In this document: piece by piece, positions 12,041 to 26,300 of the stretch | Layout: each line of letters begins with the position of its first letter | Position numbering within the stretch: the first letter of the stretch is position 1 | Assembly (NCBI GenBank): GCA_949592205.1 | Contig: CATIUR010000001.1 | Location: 212,790,250 to 212,854,249, forward strand | Source of the DNA: Helichrysum umbraculigerum | Taxonomy: Eukaryota; Streptophyta; Magnoliopsida; Asterales; Asteraceae | DNA length: 64,000 nt | Direction of reading: 5' to 3' | Notes under the pieces: generated by a model | Databases searched by the model: none | Seen by the model: only the letters and a program-made list of their open reading frames with translations | What the model was told of the DNA's origin: nothing | Position numbers and translations under genes: made by a program

Positions 12041-14874
12041 TGAAACGCCCCGAAAACGTACCATTTTTTTTTTTAAACTGAAAACATATTATAATTTGTC
12101 CCAATTTGATCTACAACTCATGAAATATCTTTCTACTATGTTCTGGGTCAAATTTTGCTCTTAAAATGAAAAAATCAACTTTGTACATACATACGCGATC
12201 CTAAATTGATGTCTGGGATCGCGTACTCCTTTGAAAAACTTTCTGATGTAAATTTACACTATCGTACGCGATCCTAAATTGCTTCTGGGATCGCGTACTC
12301 ATGCACAAATCCAATTCTCAGCAAAAGTCATAATTTTGACCAAATTCAAACGCGCATAACTTTTGACTCGGGAGTCCGTTTGACCTGAAATTTTGCGTGC
12401 ACGTTTATATGACCAAAATGAAGACTTCCCTTTTTGCACTTTTTCAAATTTCACAAAAATTCTCATTTTGACCCGTTAACTCATTTTCGGCACTTTTTCA
12501 CCAAAAATCTTGACACATCAAGTTCTCATTCACTCAAAATCTGACTTTGGTCTTTTTACCAAACTTTCAATAGATCATTTACAACTTACTAGTGTCATTA
12601 CAATTAACCTTACTTGAATATAACTTGTTTTGACTCGTAAAACTTATTGGTCGCCCATTTTGGCACCAAACGACCCGATTGGGTTTTTGACTCTTTCAAC
12701 CTATTCCTTTGGTAAATTCTCACCCAATTGACTTATTCTAAGTCAAATAACTTCATAACATTTTTATTGAACCATAACATCAAAATTTACCATTTCAACT
12801 TGCATGAACTAACTTTTCTCATTTTAAATGACTTTCTCATACAAGTAAATTAACATTATTCTTGACTCTTTCTCCTTTGACTTTTCTAAGTCAAAGCTAC
12901 ATTTCATGACCAATTATAACTTTACATTTTAAAAACATTTCTTTGGGCGATTTACACAATTGGACATTCATAACGATCATTCAAGGAAAAGGAGCTTATC
13001 TAACCGTAAAGCAAGCTCCATTCCACGCTAATCTCTTGCATCCATCTTCTATCCACTTTAACCATTTGGTTCGACCGAACCAAACACCTACACATAAAAC
13101 ATCTTACGGGGTAAGCATTAAGCTTAGTGAGTCCATAAGCAATTAAATGAATAATTTCATAACCTTTTTACATACAATAATATCAAAGATAATTGTTTAC
13201 TTTACCACATAACCATTGAGTGAATACCAAGATCACTCTTAATCTGACCTTTACCATATTGCATAAATATAGAAATCATTCTTACATCTTTTCAATTAGT
13301 ATCATACCTCTCGTGGCATGAATACTAATACATATTCTGCACACAGTTAAGGATCCTCAACATCTAACATGCCAATTTATACAATTTGACATCAAACTAA
13401 GCTAATGACATAGTCATTACTTAGATACCGCCAAGCCAATGATAACATCGTTCCTTGGCTCCACAATCTAACATGCCAATTCATAAAAATTGACACAAAA
13501 CTAAGCTAGTGACATTGTCACTACTTAGATACCCAATTATACACGTATATCATACGTGTTCTTCACATACCACGTGCAAGGCACGTACTCTTCATATGCC
13601 ACGTTACCTGTCCACCACTTACTTTCACATATAACATGTGTTATCAATACTTACCATAGCAACACTTACATAATCGATATTTGACCACATCACAAACATA
13701 ACAACACTTTATTTGGTTGCATGAACCTTTTGCTCTCGAGCAATCCGGAACATACAACTATTATCCATTTAATCCTCATATAACTCACCTTAGCCTTTAA
13801 GGCAATTAAACCCCTTTAGCTCTTGCTTTGGAGCTTCCATGTCATTTGATCACCTATCATAACATTATCACATAACATACACTTAGCATAAATTGGTGAT
13901 CAATTTAACTAATCATCATCACATTCTCATTACTTTCATAAGTTGATCTTTAATCAACTAAACATAATCTTTACTTAATTTCACATATCATACGAGCTAT
14001 TATCCTTATTAGCTCACTTTCTAACCATTACTCTTCAATTGAACTAATTAGACTCTTATAGTTAATTAATCCAATTCATATTGCTTTCATCTTTTTAAGT
14101 TATGATCAACATGATCACAACTATACATTAATCACATTAACCATTACCTATTAACCATCTTTAATCATTAACAAGGTTAATTAACATCATTTACCATGAA
14201 TTCACCAAAAACCCCATATTAGGTTTAGTAAATTCTCATTCAATTTCATACTTTTAACTTGAATTAGTGTTAATATCATCATTACTAAGCTTTACTAACA
14301 CTAATTAACATTACTTCACTTTACTATTCATGATCATCACCTTGTTCATCTCAAGAACACTTCAAAAATACTTAATCAAATTAGGGTTCTTCATTTCTAT
14401 CTTGATATTAGATTAAGAATCATGATAAATGAACTTAACTAACATCAATTTAACATACCCAAACCATAAATTCGTATTTGAACATATCAATTTCTTAAAA
14501 TCTTACAAAAACCCATTTCTAGGTTTAGAAAAGTTGAAGAACATACTTACAATAGGTTAGAAGAGATCAATGAATGATTTCTCAATAGTTTCTAGCTTCA
14601 ATTTCATGATTTCATCTTCAATTTTTCTTCCTGAAGTTTTCTTTCTTTCTTTCATGTTTTCTGTATGTGCGTACGTGTATATATGAAGTAGATATGTATG
14701 AAATTAGAACCGACTCTGTTAAGTGTATTAAAATACACTCCGTACTTATCATTGTCTGGAACTTAAAAACCATTCTCAGTTATTACTATTTTATTTTACC
14801 TAAAATAATAATAACTTAAAAGAATTACTTTTACTTTTATCATTATAATACTTTTAGATTTTTGGGGTGTTACA
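12041..14874 (-). repeat. LTR copy 2 (shared middle LTR)
   Basis: 2834 bp, serving as the 5' LTR of one unit and the 3' LTR of the other. It matches copy 3 at variants in its left part (including 13967) but matches copy 1 at 13993, the pattern expected if it is a chimera of the two outer LTRs. It lacks flanking target duplications. Confidence 0.92.
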
Positions 14875-17800
14875 ACTCTCCCCCATTTGTCTCATTCGTG
14901 TCCTCACGAATGTCTCTGGTACCTGATCATTCTTAATACATTCTTTACTTAACCGGAAGTATTCATTCTTAACACATTTCTTTACTTAAGCGGAAGCGTT
15001 CACTTATCTTAACATATCTCATTACTTTCTTGTTCCAGACATAAACATTCATCATTCAGGCCTAACATTTCTCAATTATCTTAACTACATATATATCCCT
15101 TTAATACATTTTAACTCATCGCCTTGACGAGTTACTTATCACGTTACTCTGACAACATGAAAATCTAATCAACTTTCTAAACTTTATGCATTTAAGTAAT
15201 GCACTTATCTCTTATCAACATATATGACATAACAATCTGATCACTAGAGTGCAAAACACACTAGTAATTAACTTTACACAAAATCCTTTCTTAACGAAAA
15301 CACATAAACTGTGCATACTGTTCCATAAATCTGTACTCATAACCTTTTAACATATGAGTTAAACAACTCATTCATATAATCTTTCTAACATAATCATTTA
15401 ACTGGTTATATCTTTTCCACATGAACATATAATCTTTATCACATAAGTACGTAACATTTACATCTTACTTTTCATTAGCACAGAGTGCAATATCCAACAC
15501 AAGGTGCAACATTAATAGTTGTTCCTCTATTCAAAACTAACTTTCTGTTTAGTAAGTGATACTCATAACACTCGCTATTCCATTCTGACAATTTATAATT
15601 TTATCCCTTCACATTAACAGACCACATACGGAGGTCATTTACACTCAACCACGTAACATCTTGGTACACATAATCACTTAAAACTACTTTTACAATCTGA
15701 AACCAGCAACATGCTAAAATCTTTACTTTATAACTATTACTTCTACTGTAACATTAACCATGAAAGTAACATTAAATGTTACCTCGTGCAAACCAACAAT
15801 AAAACTTCCAATCTTAATCATAACTAGCAATGAGCTAGTATTCACATAACAACCTTGACTAGCACTACACTAGACTTCTTTATCCTTGCAACTAGTTAAT
15901 CACAGATTTACAAACTATATTTATAACATAATCTTGGTTATGTGAAATCATTTACACCTGTGTAACTTCAAAATCACATAACCTTTATTCATTCGGTTTC
16001 ACTTACATAGTGAATCTTCTTTCTCTTTAACACAAAATGTGTTACTTTCCGTTTCATATCACATTTTAACTCTTACTAGTTGTAGCTTTATTACTTTATA
16101 TTGCCATTATAGTATAACATACAAGTATTTTACACTTACATTTCTTTCAATGGCAATATACTTAACATTCTTACATTCTCAATTACTTACATTCTTAAAA
16201 CGTTCTTTCTTTATTGACACATCTTACAACTTATCTCCTTTAAACTAGACTATTTGGGGTCTTCAGAACCCTCATTCAACCTTTACAATCGTAACTTATA
16301 ATTTATAATCATTTACTTGTCTGTCATCATTCCATATTTCATGAAATGATATCTTTTCCTGTTTCATATTACGATTGTTCCTCTCCCATTTAGGTTCATT
16401 CTATCACTTTCTTACCATAAAACCACATGAAAACAATATTTAGTGGTTTAATACTGTTTCACATTAACTGACACATATCTTTCCTTCATTTTAAGTGTCA
16501 AATTTCTGATTAATAGTGGGACTTATAAATTTTTGTGCCCACAATTTTCTAACAATAGATATATCTGTTCACATAATGACGGTAAGTTTTATCATAACAT
16601 TTTAACTATCAATTTCTCACAGTCTTACTCACTTACTGTCTCTCTTTCCACCCCCAATCAAGGCTAACCATCACTAGTTCGCTTATATACTTAACAATCA
16701 TGAATCACCCGTGCGTCTTAATATAATAAAACCACGTTGGCCAGGCGTCGTTCTATTACATCAGTTTCACACTTCCATTCATTATTGTCAATTATATACC
16801 GGTCCAAGTGTGATCATACTTGATTTCATATAATCTGTACAAACATAACACTTAAATCTGCACATTAGGGAATCATAAAGATTCTAACTGAACACATAAC
16901 TATCATCATCATAATTTAATGTATCTACTCACATTAAATTCTTAACATAATAACTGACATAAGTCAGTGTTTCTGATCATCTGTAATTTTGAACACATAA
17001 CAATACTATAACATTTCAATTTATCTAACTCAGTTTCTTGCCAATATAATTTAGCACATACTTGAACATTTGAACATATAGCTAACATAAGTTAGTTAAT
17101 CTGTACTTCTGAACTTTCAGCTAACATAGGTTAGCGTATCTGAACATCTGAACTTCTGCACATAACTGAACACGTAAACACTTTCCATAACATCTTAACA
17201 ACATATACATGTTTAAGAATTTACTTGCATATCACATTTATTTTATGCCACTGTGAGTATGAAACCACTCACATACTTTACTTTTCATAAGCAGTACATT
17301 CTACATAACAATTTACACTTTTTCGTTCACATAATAATTTGTCACTTAATGATAACAGAGTATACTAATCCTGTCATCATTTCACATTAATAGTTTTAAC
17401 ATTTATCTACTACCTTTGCACGTATCTTTCTTTCATTTACATTTGACCAGGAAAATACACCTCTTTCCCAGTCAGCTGAAAACCATACCTTAACTTACTT
17501 ATTTAATAAGCATATTCTTTTCATGTACTCACTTTACCCCGTTCTTAGCATAACCTCCCTCAGGAGTCATTTTATTTCTAACCACATATCACATAACATT
17601 AGCAAGGAATTCTAATCACACCTTGCAATTTCTTTACTATATTCTCATTTCTAAGTCTGTAACTTCTTTCAATATTTACATTACTATTCTGTACCTTTTC
17701 TTAACATTTGCAAGTGTTTTAAAGTTTAATCAAACTATTCAAAACACTCAAAATATCATTAAACATCTCAGCTACTATTTTAACAAGTAGCAATTATTTA

Positions 17801-18032
17801 TCTGACTCATAACAGTGCATTGTATCATTTCAACTTACTTTAACATACAATGCACATAGTCATCATAACAACTTAAACAACTCTTACTGGGGAATCATAT
17901 CAGTTCTTTAACTAGAATCTTACTTCTGCATCATAACCATCATAGCACATAAAACATATCACGTTGGTTTAAGTTTGGGCAATCCTATCGTGGATTACCT
18001 AATTCCCTTAAACCATTGCTCTGATACCAACT
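14875..18032 (-). mobile_element. LARD internal region, copy 2 (non-coding)
   Basis: Same length and sequence as internal copy 1 apart from rare substitutions (C at 15642 where copy 1 has T at 9650). The polypurine tract is at 14875-14888 and the primer-binding site at 18013-18029, both on the minus strand. No coding capacity is seen. Confidence 0.85.
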
Positions 18033-20866
18033 TGAAACGCCCCGAAAACGTACCATTTTTTTTTTTAAACTGAAAACATATTATAATTTGTCCCAATTTG
18101 ATCTACAACTCATGAAATATCTTTCTACTATGTTCTGGGTCAAATTTTGCTCTTAAAATGAAAAAATCAACTTTGTACATACATACGCGATCCTAAATTG
18201 ATGTCTGGGATCGCGTACTCCTTTGAAAAACTTTCTGATGTAAATTTACACTATCGTACGCGATCCTAAATTGCTTCTGGGATCGCGTACTCATGCACAA
18301 ATCCAATTCTCAGCAAAAGTCATAATTTTGACCAAATTCAAACGCGCATAACTTTTGACTCGGGAGTCCGTTTGACCTGAAATTTTGCGTGCACGTTTAT
18401 ATGACCAAAATGAAGACTTCCCTTTTTGCACTTTTTCAAATTTCACAAAAATTCTCATTTTGACCCGTTAACTCATTTTCGGCACTTTTTCACCAAAAAT
18501 CTTGACACATCAAGTTCTCATTCACTCAAAATCTGACTTTGGTCTTTTTACCAAACTTTCAATAGATCATTTACAACTTACTAGTGTCATTACAATTAAC
18601 CTTACTTGAATATAACTTGTTTTGACTCGTAAAACTTATTGGTCGCCCATTTTGGCACCAAACGACCCGATTGGGTTTTTGACTCTTTCAACCTATTCCT
18701 TTGGTAAATTCTCACCCAATTGACTTATTCTAAGTCAAATAACTTCATAACATTTTTATTGAACCATAACATCAAAATTTACCATTTCAACTTGCATGAA
18801 CTAACTTTTCTCATTTTAAATGACTTTCTCATACAAGTAAATTAACATTATTCTTGACTCTTTCTCCTTTGACTTTTCTAAGTCAAAGCTACATTTCATG
18901 ACCAATTATAACTTTACATTTTAAAAACATTTCTTTGGGCGATTTACACAATTGGACATTCATAACGATCATTCAAGGAAAAGGAGCTTATCTAACCGTA
19001 AAGCAAGCTCCATTCCACGCTAATCTCTTGCATCCATCTTCTATCCACTTTAACCATTTGGTTCGACCGAACCAAACACCTACACATAAAACATCTTACG
19101 GGGTAAGCATTAAGCTTAGTGAGTCCATAAGCAATTAAATGAATAATTTCATAACCTTTTTACATACAATAATATCAAAGATAATTGTTTACTTTACCAC
19201 ATAACCATTGAGTGAATACCAAGATCACTCTTAATCTGACCTTTACCATATTGCATAAATATAGAAATCATTCTTACATCTTTTCAATTAGTATCATACC
19301 TCTCGTGGCATGAATACTAATACATATTCTGCACACAGTTAAGGATCCTCAACATCTAACATGCCAATTTATACAATTTGACATCAAACTAAGCTAATGA
19401 CATAGTCATTACTTAGATACCGCCAAGCCAATGATAACATCGTTCCTTGGCTCCACAATCTAACATGCCAATTCATAAAAATTGACACAAAACTAAGCTA
19501 GTGACATTGTCACTACTTAGATACCCAATTATACACGTATATCATACGTGTTCTTCACATACCACGTGCAAGGCACGTACTCTTCATATGCCACGTTACC
19601 TGTCCACCACTTACTTTCACATATAACATGTGTTATCAATACTTACCATAGCAACACTTACATAATCGATATTTGACCACATCACAAACATAACAACACT
19701 TTATTTGGTTGCATGAACCTTTTGCTCTCGAGCAATCCGGAACATACAACTATTATCCATTTAATCCTCATATAACTCACCTTAGCCTTTAAGGCAATTA
19801 AACCCCTTTAGCTCTTGCTTTGGAGCTTCCATGTCATTTGATCACCTATCATAACATTATCACATAACATACACTTAGCATAAATTGGTGATCAATTTAA
19901 CTAATCATCATCACATTCTCATTACTTTCATAAGTTGATCTTTAATCAACTAAACATAATCTTTACTTAATTTCACATATCATATGAGCTATTATCCTTA
20001 TTAGCTCACTTTCTAACCATTACTCTTCAATTGAACTAATTAGACTCTTATAGTTAATTAATCCAATTCATATTGCTTTCATCTTTTTAAGTTATGATCA
20101 ACATGATCACAACTATACATTAATCACATTAACCATTACCTATTAACCATCTTTAATCATTAACAAGGTTAATTAACATCATTTACCATGAATTCACCAA
20201 AAACCCCATATTAGGTTTAGTAAATTCTCATTCAATTTCATACTTTTAACTTGAATTAGTGTTAATATCATCATTACTAAGCTTTACTAACACTAATTAA
20301 CATTACTTCACTTTACTATTCATGATCATCACCTTGTTCATCTCAAGAACACTTCAAAAATACTTAATCAAATTAGGGTTCTTCATTTCTATCTTGATAT
20401 TAGATTAAGAATCATGATAAATGAACTTAACTAACATCAATTTAACATACCCAAACCATAAATTCGTATTTGAACATATCAATTTCTTAAAATCTTACAA
20501 AAACCCATTTCTAGGTTTAGAAAAGTTGAAGAACATACTTACAATAGGTTAGAAGAGATCAATGAATGATTTCTCAATAGTTTCTAGCTTCAATTTCATG
20601 ATTTCATCTTCAATTTTTCTTCCTGAAGTTTTCTTTCTTTCTTTCATGTTTTCTGTATGTGCGTACGTGTATATATGAAGTAGATATGTATGAAATTAGA
20701 ACCGACTCTGTTAAGTGTATTAAAATACACTCCGTACTTATCATTGTCTGGAACTTAAAAACCATTCTCAGTTATTACTATTTTATTTTACCTAAAATAA
20801 TAATAACTTAAAAGAATTACTTTTACTTTTATCATTATAATACTTTTAGATTTTTGGGGTGTTACA
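18033..20866 (-). repeat. LTR copy 3 (rightmost; 5' LTR in element sense)
   Basis: 2834 bp, ending GGGGTGTTACA on the plus strand and followed at once by TAACC, the partner of the TAACC before copy 1. It has a private-looking T at 19985 where copies 1 and 2 have C. As the 5' LTR of the minus-strand element it would drive transcription leftwards. Confidence 0.92.
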
Positions 20867-20871
20867 TAACC

Positions 20872-21253
20872 AAATCATGTTATTGATGAAGATATCTTCT
20901 TAACAAAGGATTAGATAAATACATAAAGAACACCACTTATTATTAGGTCGGGGTTCATTTGAATTAATGATTAAATATTTAGAGATAAAAACCGATCAAC
21001 TACTTTAATATTGAGCCCAATCATTTAGCCCAACTACACTAAAAAAAATTCATTGAATTTAACTTATCTTGATCATTTCCTAAAAGTACGTTTACAAATA
21101 AATAAAATTTTCACTTCTGGTATTTTGTTGAACAAAAAGTCTAGATTTGCTATCCGTAATTCTAGAATTGATTTTAGTGCAAGTCAGTCTATTGTTTTTC
21201 TCCTTTTTCCGATTCACTCTCACAATAGTACTCACTCACGTAGAAACTTTAAA
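20872..21253. other. Spacer, nothing recognised
   Basis: AT-rich sequence between the LARD array and the Stowaway element. The frames here are short and lack codon structure, and I see no gene, repeat or motif worth naming. Confidence 0.5.
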
Positions 21254-21255
21254 TA

Positions 21256-21511
21256 TTCCCTCCATCCCACCCAAAGTGTCTTGTTTTGACGTTTTGAAGT
21301 CTTTCTTTTTCAAGTTTGACCTTAAATGTTTTTGTTTCTGTTATATAATACCCGATGAAAATTATACTAATGAAAATACATTTAAAACCCAACTCATTCA
21401 TATATTTTGCATCAAGTATTATATAACATAAACAAAGATATTTAAGGTCAAAGTAGAAAAAGAAAAACGTTTAAAAGTCAACACATGACACTTTAGGTGG
21501 GACACAGGGAG
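21256..21511. mobile_element. Stowaway-like MITE (Tc1/mariner)
   Basis: 256-bp element with inverted ends: the left reads TTCCCTCCATCCCACCCAA and the reverse complement of the right reads CTCCCTGTGTCCCACCTAA. It is flanked by TA dinucleotides at 21254-21255 and 21512-21513. The consensus CTCCCTCCGTCCCA start and TA target are diagnostic of plant Stowaway elements. Inverted similarity continues inwards (AAAGTGTC, then TTTTGAC/GTCAACA-type blocks). Non-coding. Confidence 0.85.
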
Positions 21512-21513
21512 TA

Positions 21514-21897
21514 TTATTTTAGCTAACAGGTTACTTATTAGCATAATTGTAACTTTATCTCATATAATGTGTTTAAATTTTTTGGGTTATTGAATTACAT
21601 AAAAAAAAGTTGAATTAGTTAATATCCTATTTTATGTTACTATATTGAACATTACACATGTTTGATTATGACAACTCGTAAGGAACAAGCTAGTGTATCA
21701 ACTAGCATATTAGTTTCCAATTTCAAATGTTCAGATATTAATAAATTAAAACGTCTACACAAGTTATCTATTCTTATTTATGTAACTATTTGATCCCACC
21801 CGACTTGTATTCCAAATATTACCATATTTAACTTGTTTCACGACTCACAATTACGTTTGCACTAAGTGAATGTTACCACTTACTAAAACTATAATGG

Positions 21898-21937
<40 letters not shown>

Positions 21938-22137
21938 AAAGGCAGTGATTTAACTTTTCTTCCAACAAATAAAAAACGTTTATTTTCCAAGATAAATTTC
22001 ACAAAATATTAGTGAGATCGATGATTACAAAGAAATGATGCATATGCATAAATACGTATATATAAAATGATTTGATGGTAGATATATAGGGAGAAGATTA
22101 TTGAAATTCATATGATGATTAGACTTATTTATGCATA
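21514..22137. other. Spacer with a long poly(T) tract
   Basis: Non-coding. At about 21905-21936 there is an uninterrupted T run of roughly 30 bases or more. It could be the poly(A) tail of a minus-strand retroposon, but the sequence to its right shows no recognisable LINE or SINE body. Confidence 0.4.
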
Positions 22138-23233
22138 TCTATGTATATACTAAGCGAGTATGGAAAATTGTTCCAGAATTTGCCATGCAGACTCAAATGC
22201 CACATGACAATCTCTCATAATTTTTAGTAATTAAAAAAACATAAGTTTAAATAATTTAGATAAGTTATTGGAATATTGTATCATTGTTTTTATATATTTT
22301 TTAATGAGAACTAAAAGCATAAATAAAGAATCGGTTGTATTTTTTATTGAAATATGTATACCATTCCTTTTACAATCCTACAACCTCTTGAATATTCACA
22401 AAATAATATATATGTCAAATAAGAATTATGATCTGATTTAACTGGAAGGTCCCAATTCATATTTAAAGTGTAATATACTTGATCGACATACTACACATAC
22501 ATGAGTATTATTATATTAGTTTGGAATTGAATGAATTTTAAGAGCCTATTATGTAAATCTCTATATCTTAAAAGATATCATCTTAATTCTATTTTCTATT
22601 GTAATTATCTCTTTTTTTTTTCCCCTTTTACTTCCTTACTTCCATTGTGTGCATATTAGTGTTTATTGAAATATTGTATTACTATTAAGATTAAGATGTA
22701 CGTAGTTCATTCTCGATTTAAAGGAAAGTTACGTGTTTTCTAATTGAATTTACTATGGTTATATTCGCAATTTTTAATGATGATTTGTTATAAAGTTTGA
22801 ATATGTACGTTATTAAGTAACCTAGGTATAATCTATTGTTTCTTCAAATCTTCACTATGTTGTTACTAATTGATAATTATTATGTGACGTTTGATCTTAT
22901 ATATAACATTTGTTGTTGTCTTACTGATATATATGGACCATCATAAATATTTTCCCAACCTTATTTGGTGTTCGAATAGTGGGCCAATAATTTCTTTCAA
23001 CTCAACCGTAGATTGTAAGGAAATTAACAATTCTTTAATAACTATATACCATCTATATTGAAGATGATCAAATTTGTTTAAGTTTGTGTATTTTGACCCA
23101 TTAATAATAGTTATTTGATGAATATTACTAGACAAATTTTTTTATTATACTAATTATTGGTGTTGTAAAACTTATAATGACTTATCTAATTGCACATTTT
23201 AAATTACCGTACATTGCACGGGCATACTCCTAG
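22138..23233 (+). mobile_element. Helitron A, non-autonomous
   Basis: Starts TCTATGTATATACTAAGCGA after a host A (22137) and ends in CTAG followed by a host T (23234). About 10-12 bases before the end is a GC-rich hairpin, CCGTACATTGCACGG. TC start, 3' hairpin, CTAG end and insertion between A and T are the Helitron hallmarks. The 1096-bp interior has no Rep/helicase frame. Its 5' ~90 bp is closely repeated at the start of Helitron B. Confidence 0.78.
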
Positions 23234-23777
23234 TATCTATATATATGTATATATATCTATGTATATACTAAGCGAGCATCGAAAGTTGCTCCAGAATTTG
23301 ACACATAGGCAAAGATGACATGTGGCAATGTCTCACAATTTTCAATAATAAATAAATAAATTAAGTTTTAGATAAAATTTTAATAGTCATTAAATCAACG
23401 AATGAAACAATTAGCATCAAGTTTGGATACCTTTATAATGATAAAAAAATATTACAATTCCTAAACTTAACGGAGTTACATTAAAATTATATTATTTAAC
23501 AAATTATATAGGAATTGCGTTAATTTGATTTTGGGAGAGTCTTTGACTAAAATCTTTGGAACAAATACGAAGTATATAATTTTTATTTATTTAACAAACA
23601 AATAAAAATTAATTAGATATTGTTTGGTGTATGATAATTAGAATTCATAATTGCATTTGGAGAATAGGGTAATCAACTAATCAACGAATTTACCTTCTTT
23701 ATTATTAACCATTTTTACCCTCAACTCCTCAAGTGTACTAGCTTTATGAATTCTTTTAGGTGGATGTTATGTATAAT

Positions 23778-24093
23778 GTTACTCTACTTTGTGAAAATGT
23801 TCAAACAAGTTACTAGACTATTAATTTCTTTGTGAAAATGTTCAACCAAGTTACTGGACTATTAATTTGTTCGATTGAATTACTAAACTTAAAAAATCAT
23901 GATACGTAGGTTACTCAGCTTATAAATTTAACACCAACATCACTTTACTAAGCTTATGAATTTAATTTACTTAACTTATAAATATACGACGTAAAATAAC
24001 CTAATTTAGATATGAAAATAGTTTAGTATTTCAATTGAACAAATTATTAGTAGTCTAGTAACTTACTTGAACATTTTCACAAAGTACTGTGAC
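23778..24093. mobile_element. MITE-like element with long inverted repeats
   Basis: The left side reads GTTACTCTACTTTGTGAAAA and the reverse complement of the right reads GTCACAGTACTTTGTGAAAA. Both continue through ATGTTCAA, CAAGTTACTAGACTA and TTTGTTC. The left arm has a local tandem duplication of the TTTGTGAAAATGTTCAA block. No clear target duplication was found, so the superfamily is not assigned. Confidence 0.55.
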
Positions 24094-26159
24094 ATATTTG
24101 TGTATAAACCCATTGGAAAATATATACTTATTTTACAATTCACCCGTATACCTTTTACCTTAGATCTTATGTTAATCAACTACTAACAAAAGTAATTTGT
24201 TATTTACTATGAATTCACCACTTAGTATTTCCTTCTCATGTGTTATTATAATAATTGATTAAAAGAAATATACAAAATTTAACAAATACTCACAACCTCG
24301 TACGTAGAAATACATACAAATTAACATTTCTCTATTGAGACTTGAATTCAAAAACCCCTTATTTGAAAGGTTACTACATGACTAATATGTAGTTGCTATA
24401 TATTCAACATTTTACTTCAATTCGTTAACAGAGTTAATATCCGAGTCGATAAGCTAGTAAGTCTATTTAGAAAAATCATACCACATAACATGATTAAAAT
24501 GAATTACTCTGTATATATAAACACACATATAGGTGTAAACCACATATTTATTATGTATTGTATAAATTAAATATATTATAAAATTTGTATCTTAATCTTA
24601 TACTTTCTCACCTCTGAGAATTTAAACTTTTGGAACCCATTTTTATTCACAATAAATTGTTGGTCTAATCTAACTAATGGCAGCCAAATTGTACATTTAA
24701 CTACTACTTGACAAAAATAAAAGGTTAGCTATCCATTGTTTAAAAATTGTGGGCCCATTACTTAGAAGAAAAAAATATATAAGGATGTTCCCATTTAACT
24801 ATACTTTACAAAAATAAAATATACTTTCATTGTCTAAAAATTGTTTGTCCAATACTTGAAAGATTAATAAATATGTTATGACTTGTACCCAAGATCAAAA
24901 GATTAGATGGTGATGCATTAACCATCAAGCTAAACAAATTTTATTATAATATTCTTGCACATTTAAACATATTTATTATTATGATGAAAAATATGAGTTA
25001 AGAAAAAGACAAACAACTTTACTATTTGCAAGAGGTTTGTAATTTATATTAAGGGATAATTTTTTGTGATGTCACATGTATATTATATTGAAAGTTGATC
25101 GATGATTGAAACTTAAAAATAAACTTCTACTTATTATCCTCAACTTTTATCAAATTCCAACACTTCGATTAGTGCATCGTCTGATACAACATCGATCGTA
25201 GAATATGTTTATAGACAAGTATTTGTAACACCGAATGAAAAAATTTGAACACGTAGAAATCAAACTATAAAATTGAAATCCCATGTTTCTTAATGATATA
25301 TCATTTCAGTTGACCAATCTGCTATTAGTTATGTTATAATAGTTGTTCTAAGTCATCGATCATGAACCTACTACAATTAAAGAATTAGTTTGAAAATATT
25401 TAATTTCTTGATTGATCTATATAATCAGATATACCTTACAAGAAATAAGTAAAATGAAAAATAATTTTATTACAATGACAATGTGTAACTAATAAATAAG
25501 ATATTGGAAATGCTACATTATTTGAGTTTACATGTAAACAAAAACTTATATAACCTTTCAGTTGTTGAAATCAAAAACATTTACACAAATACCATAAATA
25601 TATAATACCATCCATCCATATGAAAAAATTAAAGGTAATTTTTTCCAATAAAATATATGAATAGTTAGTTTAGAAATAAAAAGAGTTTCAGGTCATTTTT
25701 TTTTTTTTTAAAGAAAAACTTCTCAAAAATTATCCTTAAAAAGTTATACACGCATCACAAAATTTTATGGGTGAAATTTTAATTCTCTCAAAATTATTTA
25801 ATAATAAAACACATTGTCTCATATACAACAAGAAAATGAAATGATAAAATATTAGAAGATATAGATTAAAATAGTAAGAGTCATAATTTGGGCTACATGA
25901 AACTCTTTAGCTCGAAGTCGGATCTTTTAGAAATAAACTCTTGGATAAAACTGTACATGAGATGCATCATATTATAATGTGAGCTATATGAAAGTGGAGG
26001 AATAAGATCATGTTGCTTCTCAAGATGATATACAATCTGCCCTTGCTCAAGATATCTTCTCAATGATTCAATGTCTAACTTATTCTTGGGATAAAAAAAA
26101 ATAGATGTATTGCTCGGAATATAAATTGGAACAAATGGTGTTCAAATATTATATAGTTG

Positions 26160-26300
26160 TCATCTAATTTAGGTGGCTAACACGTAGGTTTGTTCGTTTA
26201 GGAGCTTAGTGCTCATATTTTTGTAATTCGTTTGTACAGTGCTCCTTCTTGGAGCACTTTTTTCTATCTATATATCTCGATGTTCAAAAAAAGTAAAAGT
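26160..26300 (+). repeat. Possible LINE 3' tail
   Basis: Contains a GTGCTCCTTCTTGGAGCAC hairpin followed by TTTTTTC, a TATATATCTCGATGTTC segment and a short A run. This resembles the 3' end of plant LINE-type retroposons on the plus strand. No reverse transcriptase frame precedes it. Confidence 0.3.

Larger units (their letters stand above)
6045..20866 (-). mobile_element. Tandem three-LTR, two-interior LARD-like retrotransposon array
   Basis: Three LTRs (6045-8882, 12041-14874, 18033-20866) alternate with two internal regions (8883-12040, 14875-18032) at a period of 5992 bp. Read on the minus strand each LTR runs TGTAACACCCC to GGGGCGTTTCA and is followed by a primer-binding site complementary to initiator tRNA-Met (TGGTATCAGAGCAATGG). 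A polypurine tract AAATGGGGGAGAGT precedes the LTR at the other end. The 5-bp sequence TAACC lies directly outside the array on both sides (6040-6044 and 20867-20871), and the middle LTR has no duplication of its own. No internal coding frame of useful length exists, so it is non-autonomous, with the dimensions of a LARD. Copies differ by only a few substitutions. Confidence 0.92.

Noticed and set aside
6045..20866. Assembly duplication as the sole cause of the triple repeat
   Set aside because: The copies carry distinct substitutions and the T run differs in length, and the outer TAACC pair fits a biological insertion. Reads would still be needed to settle it.
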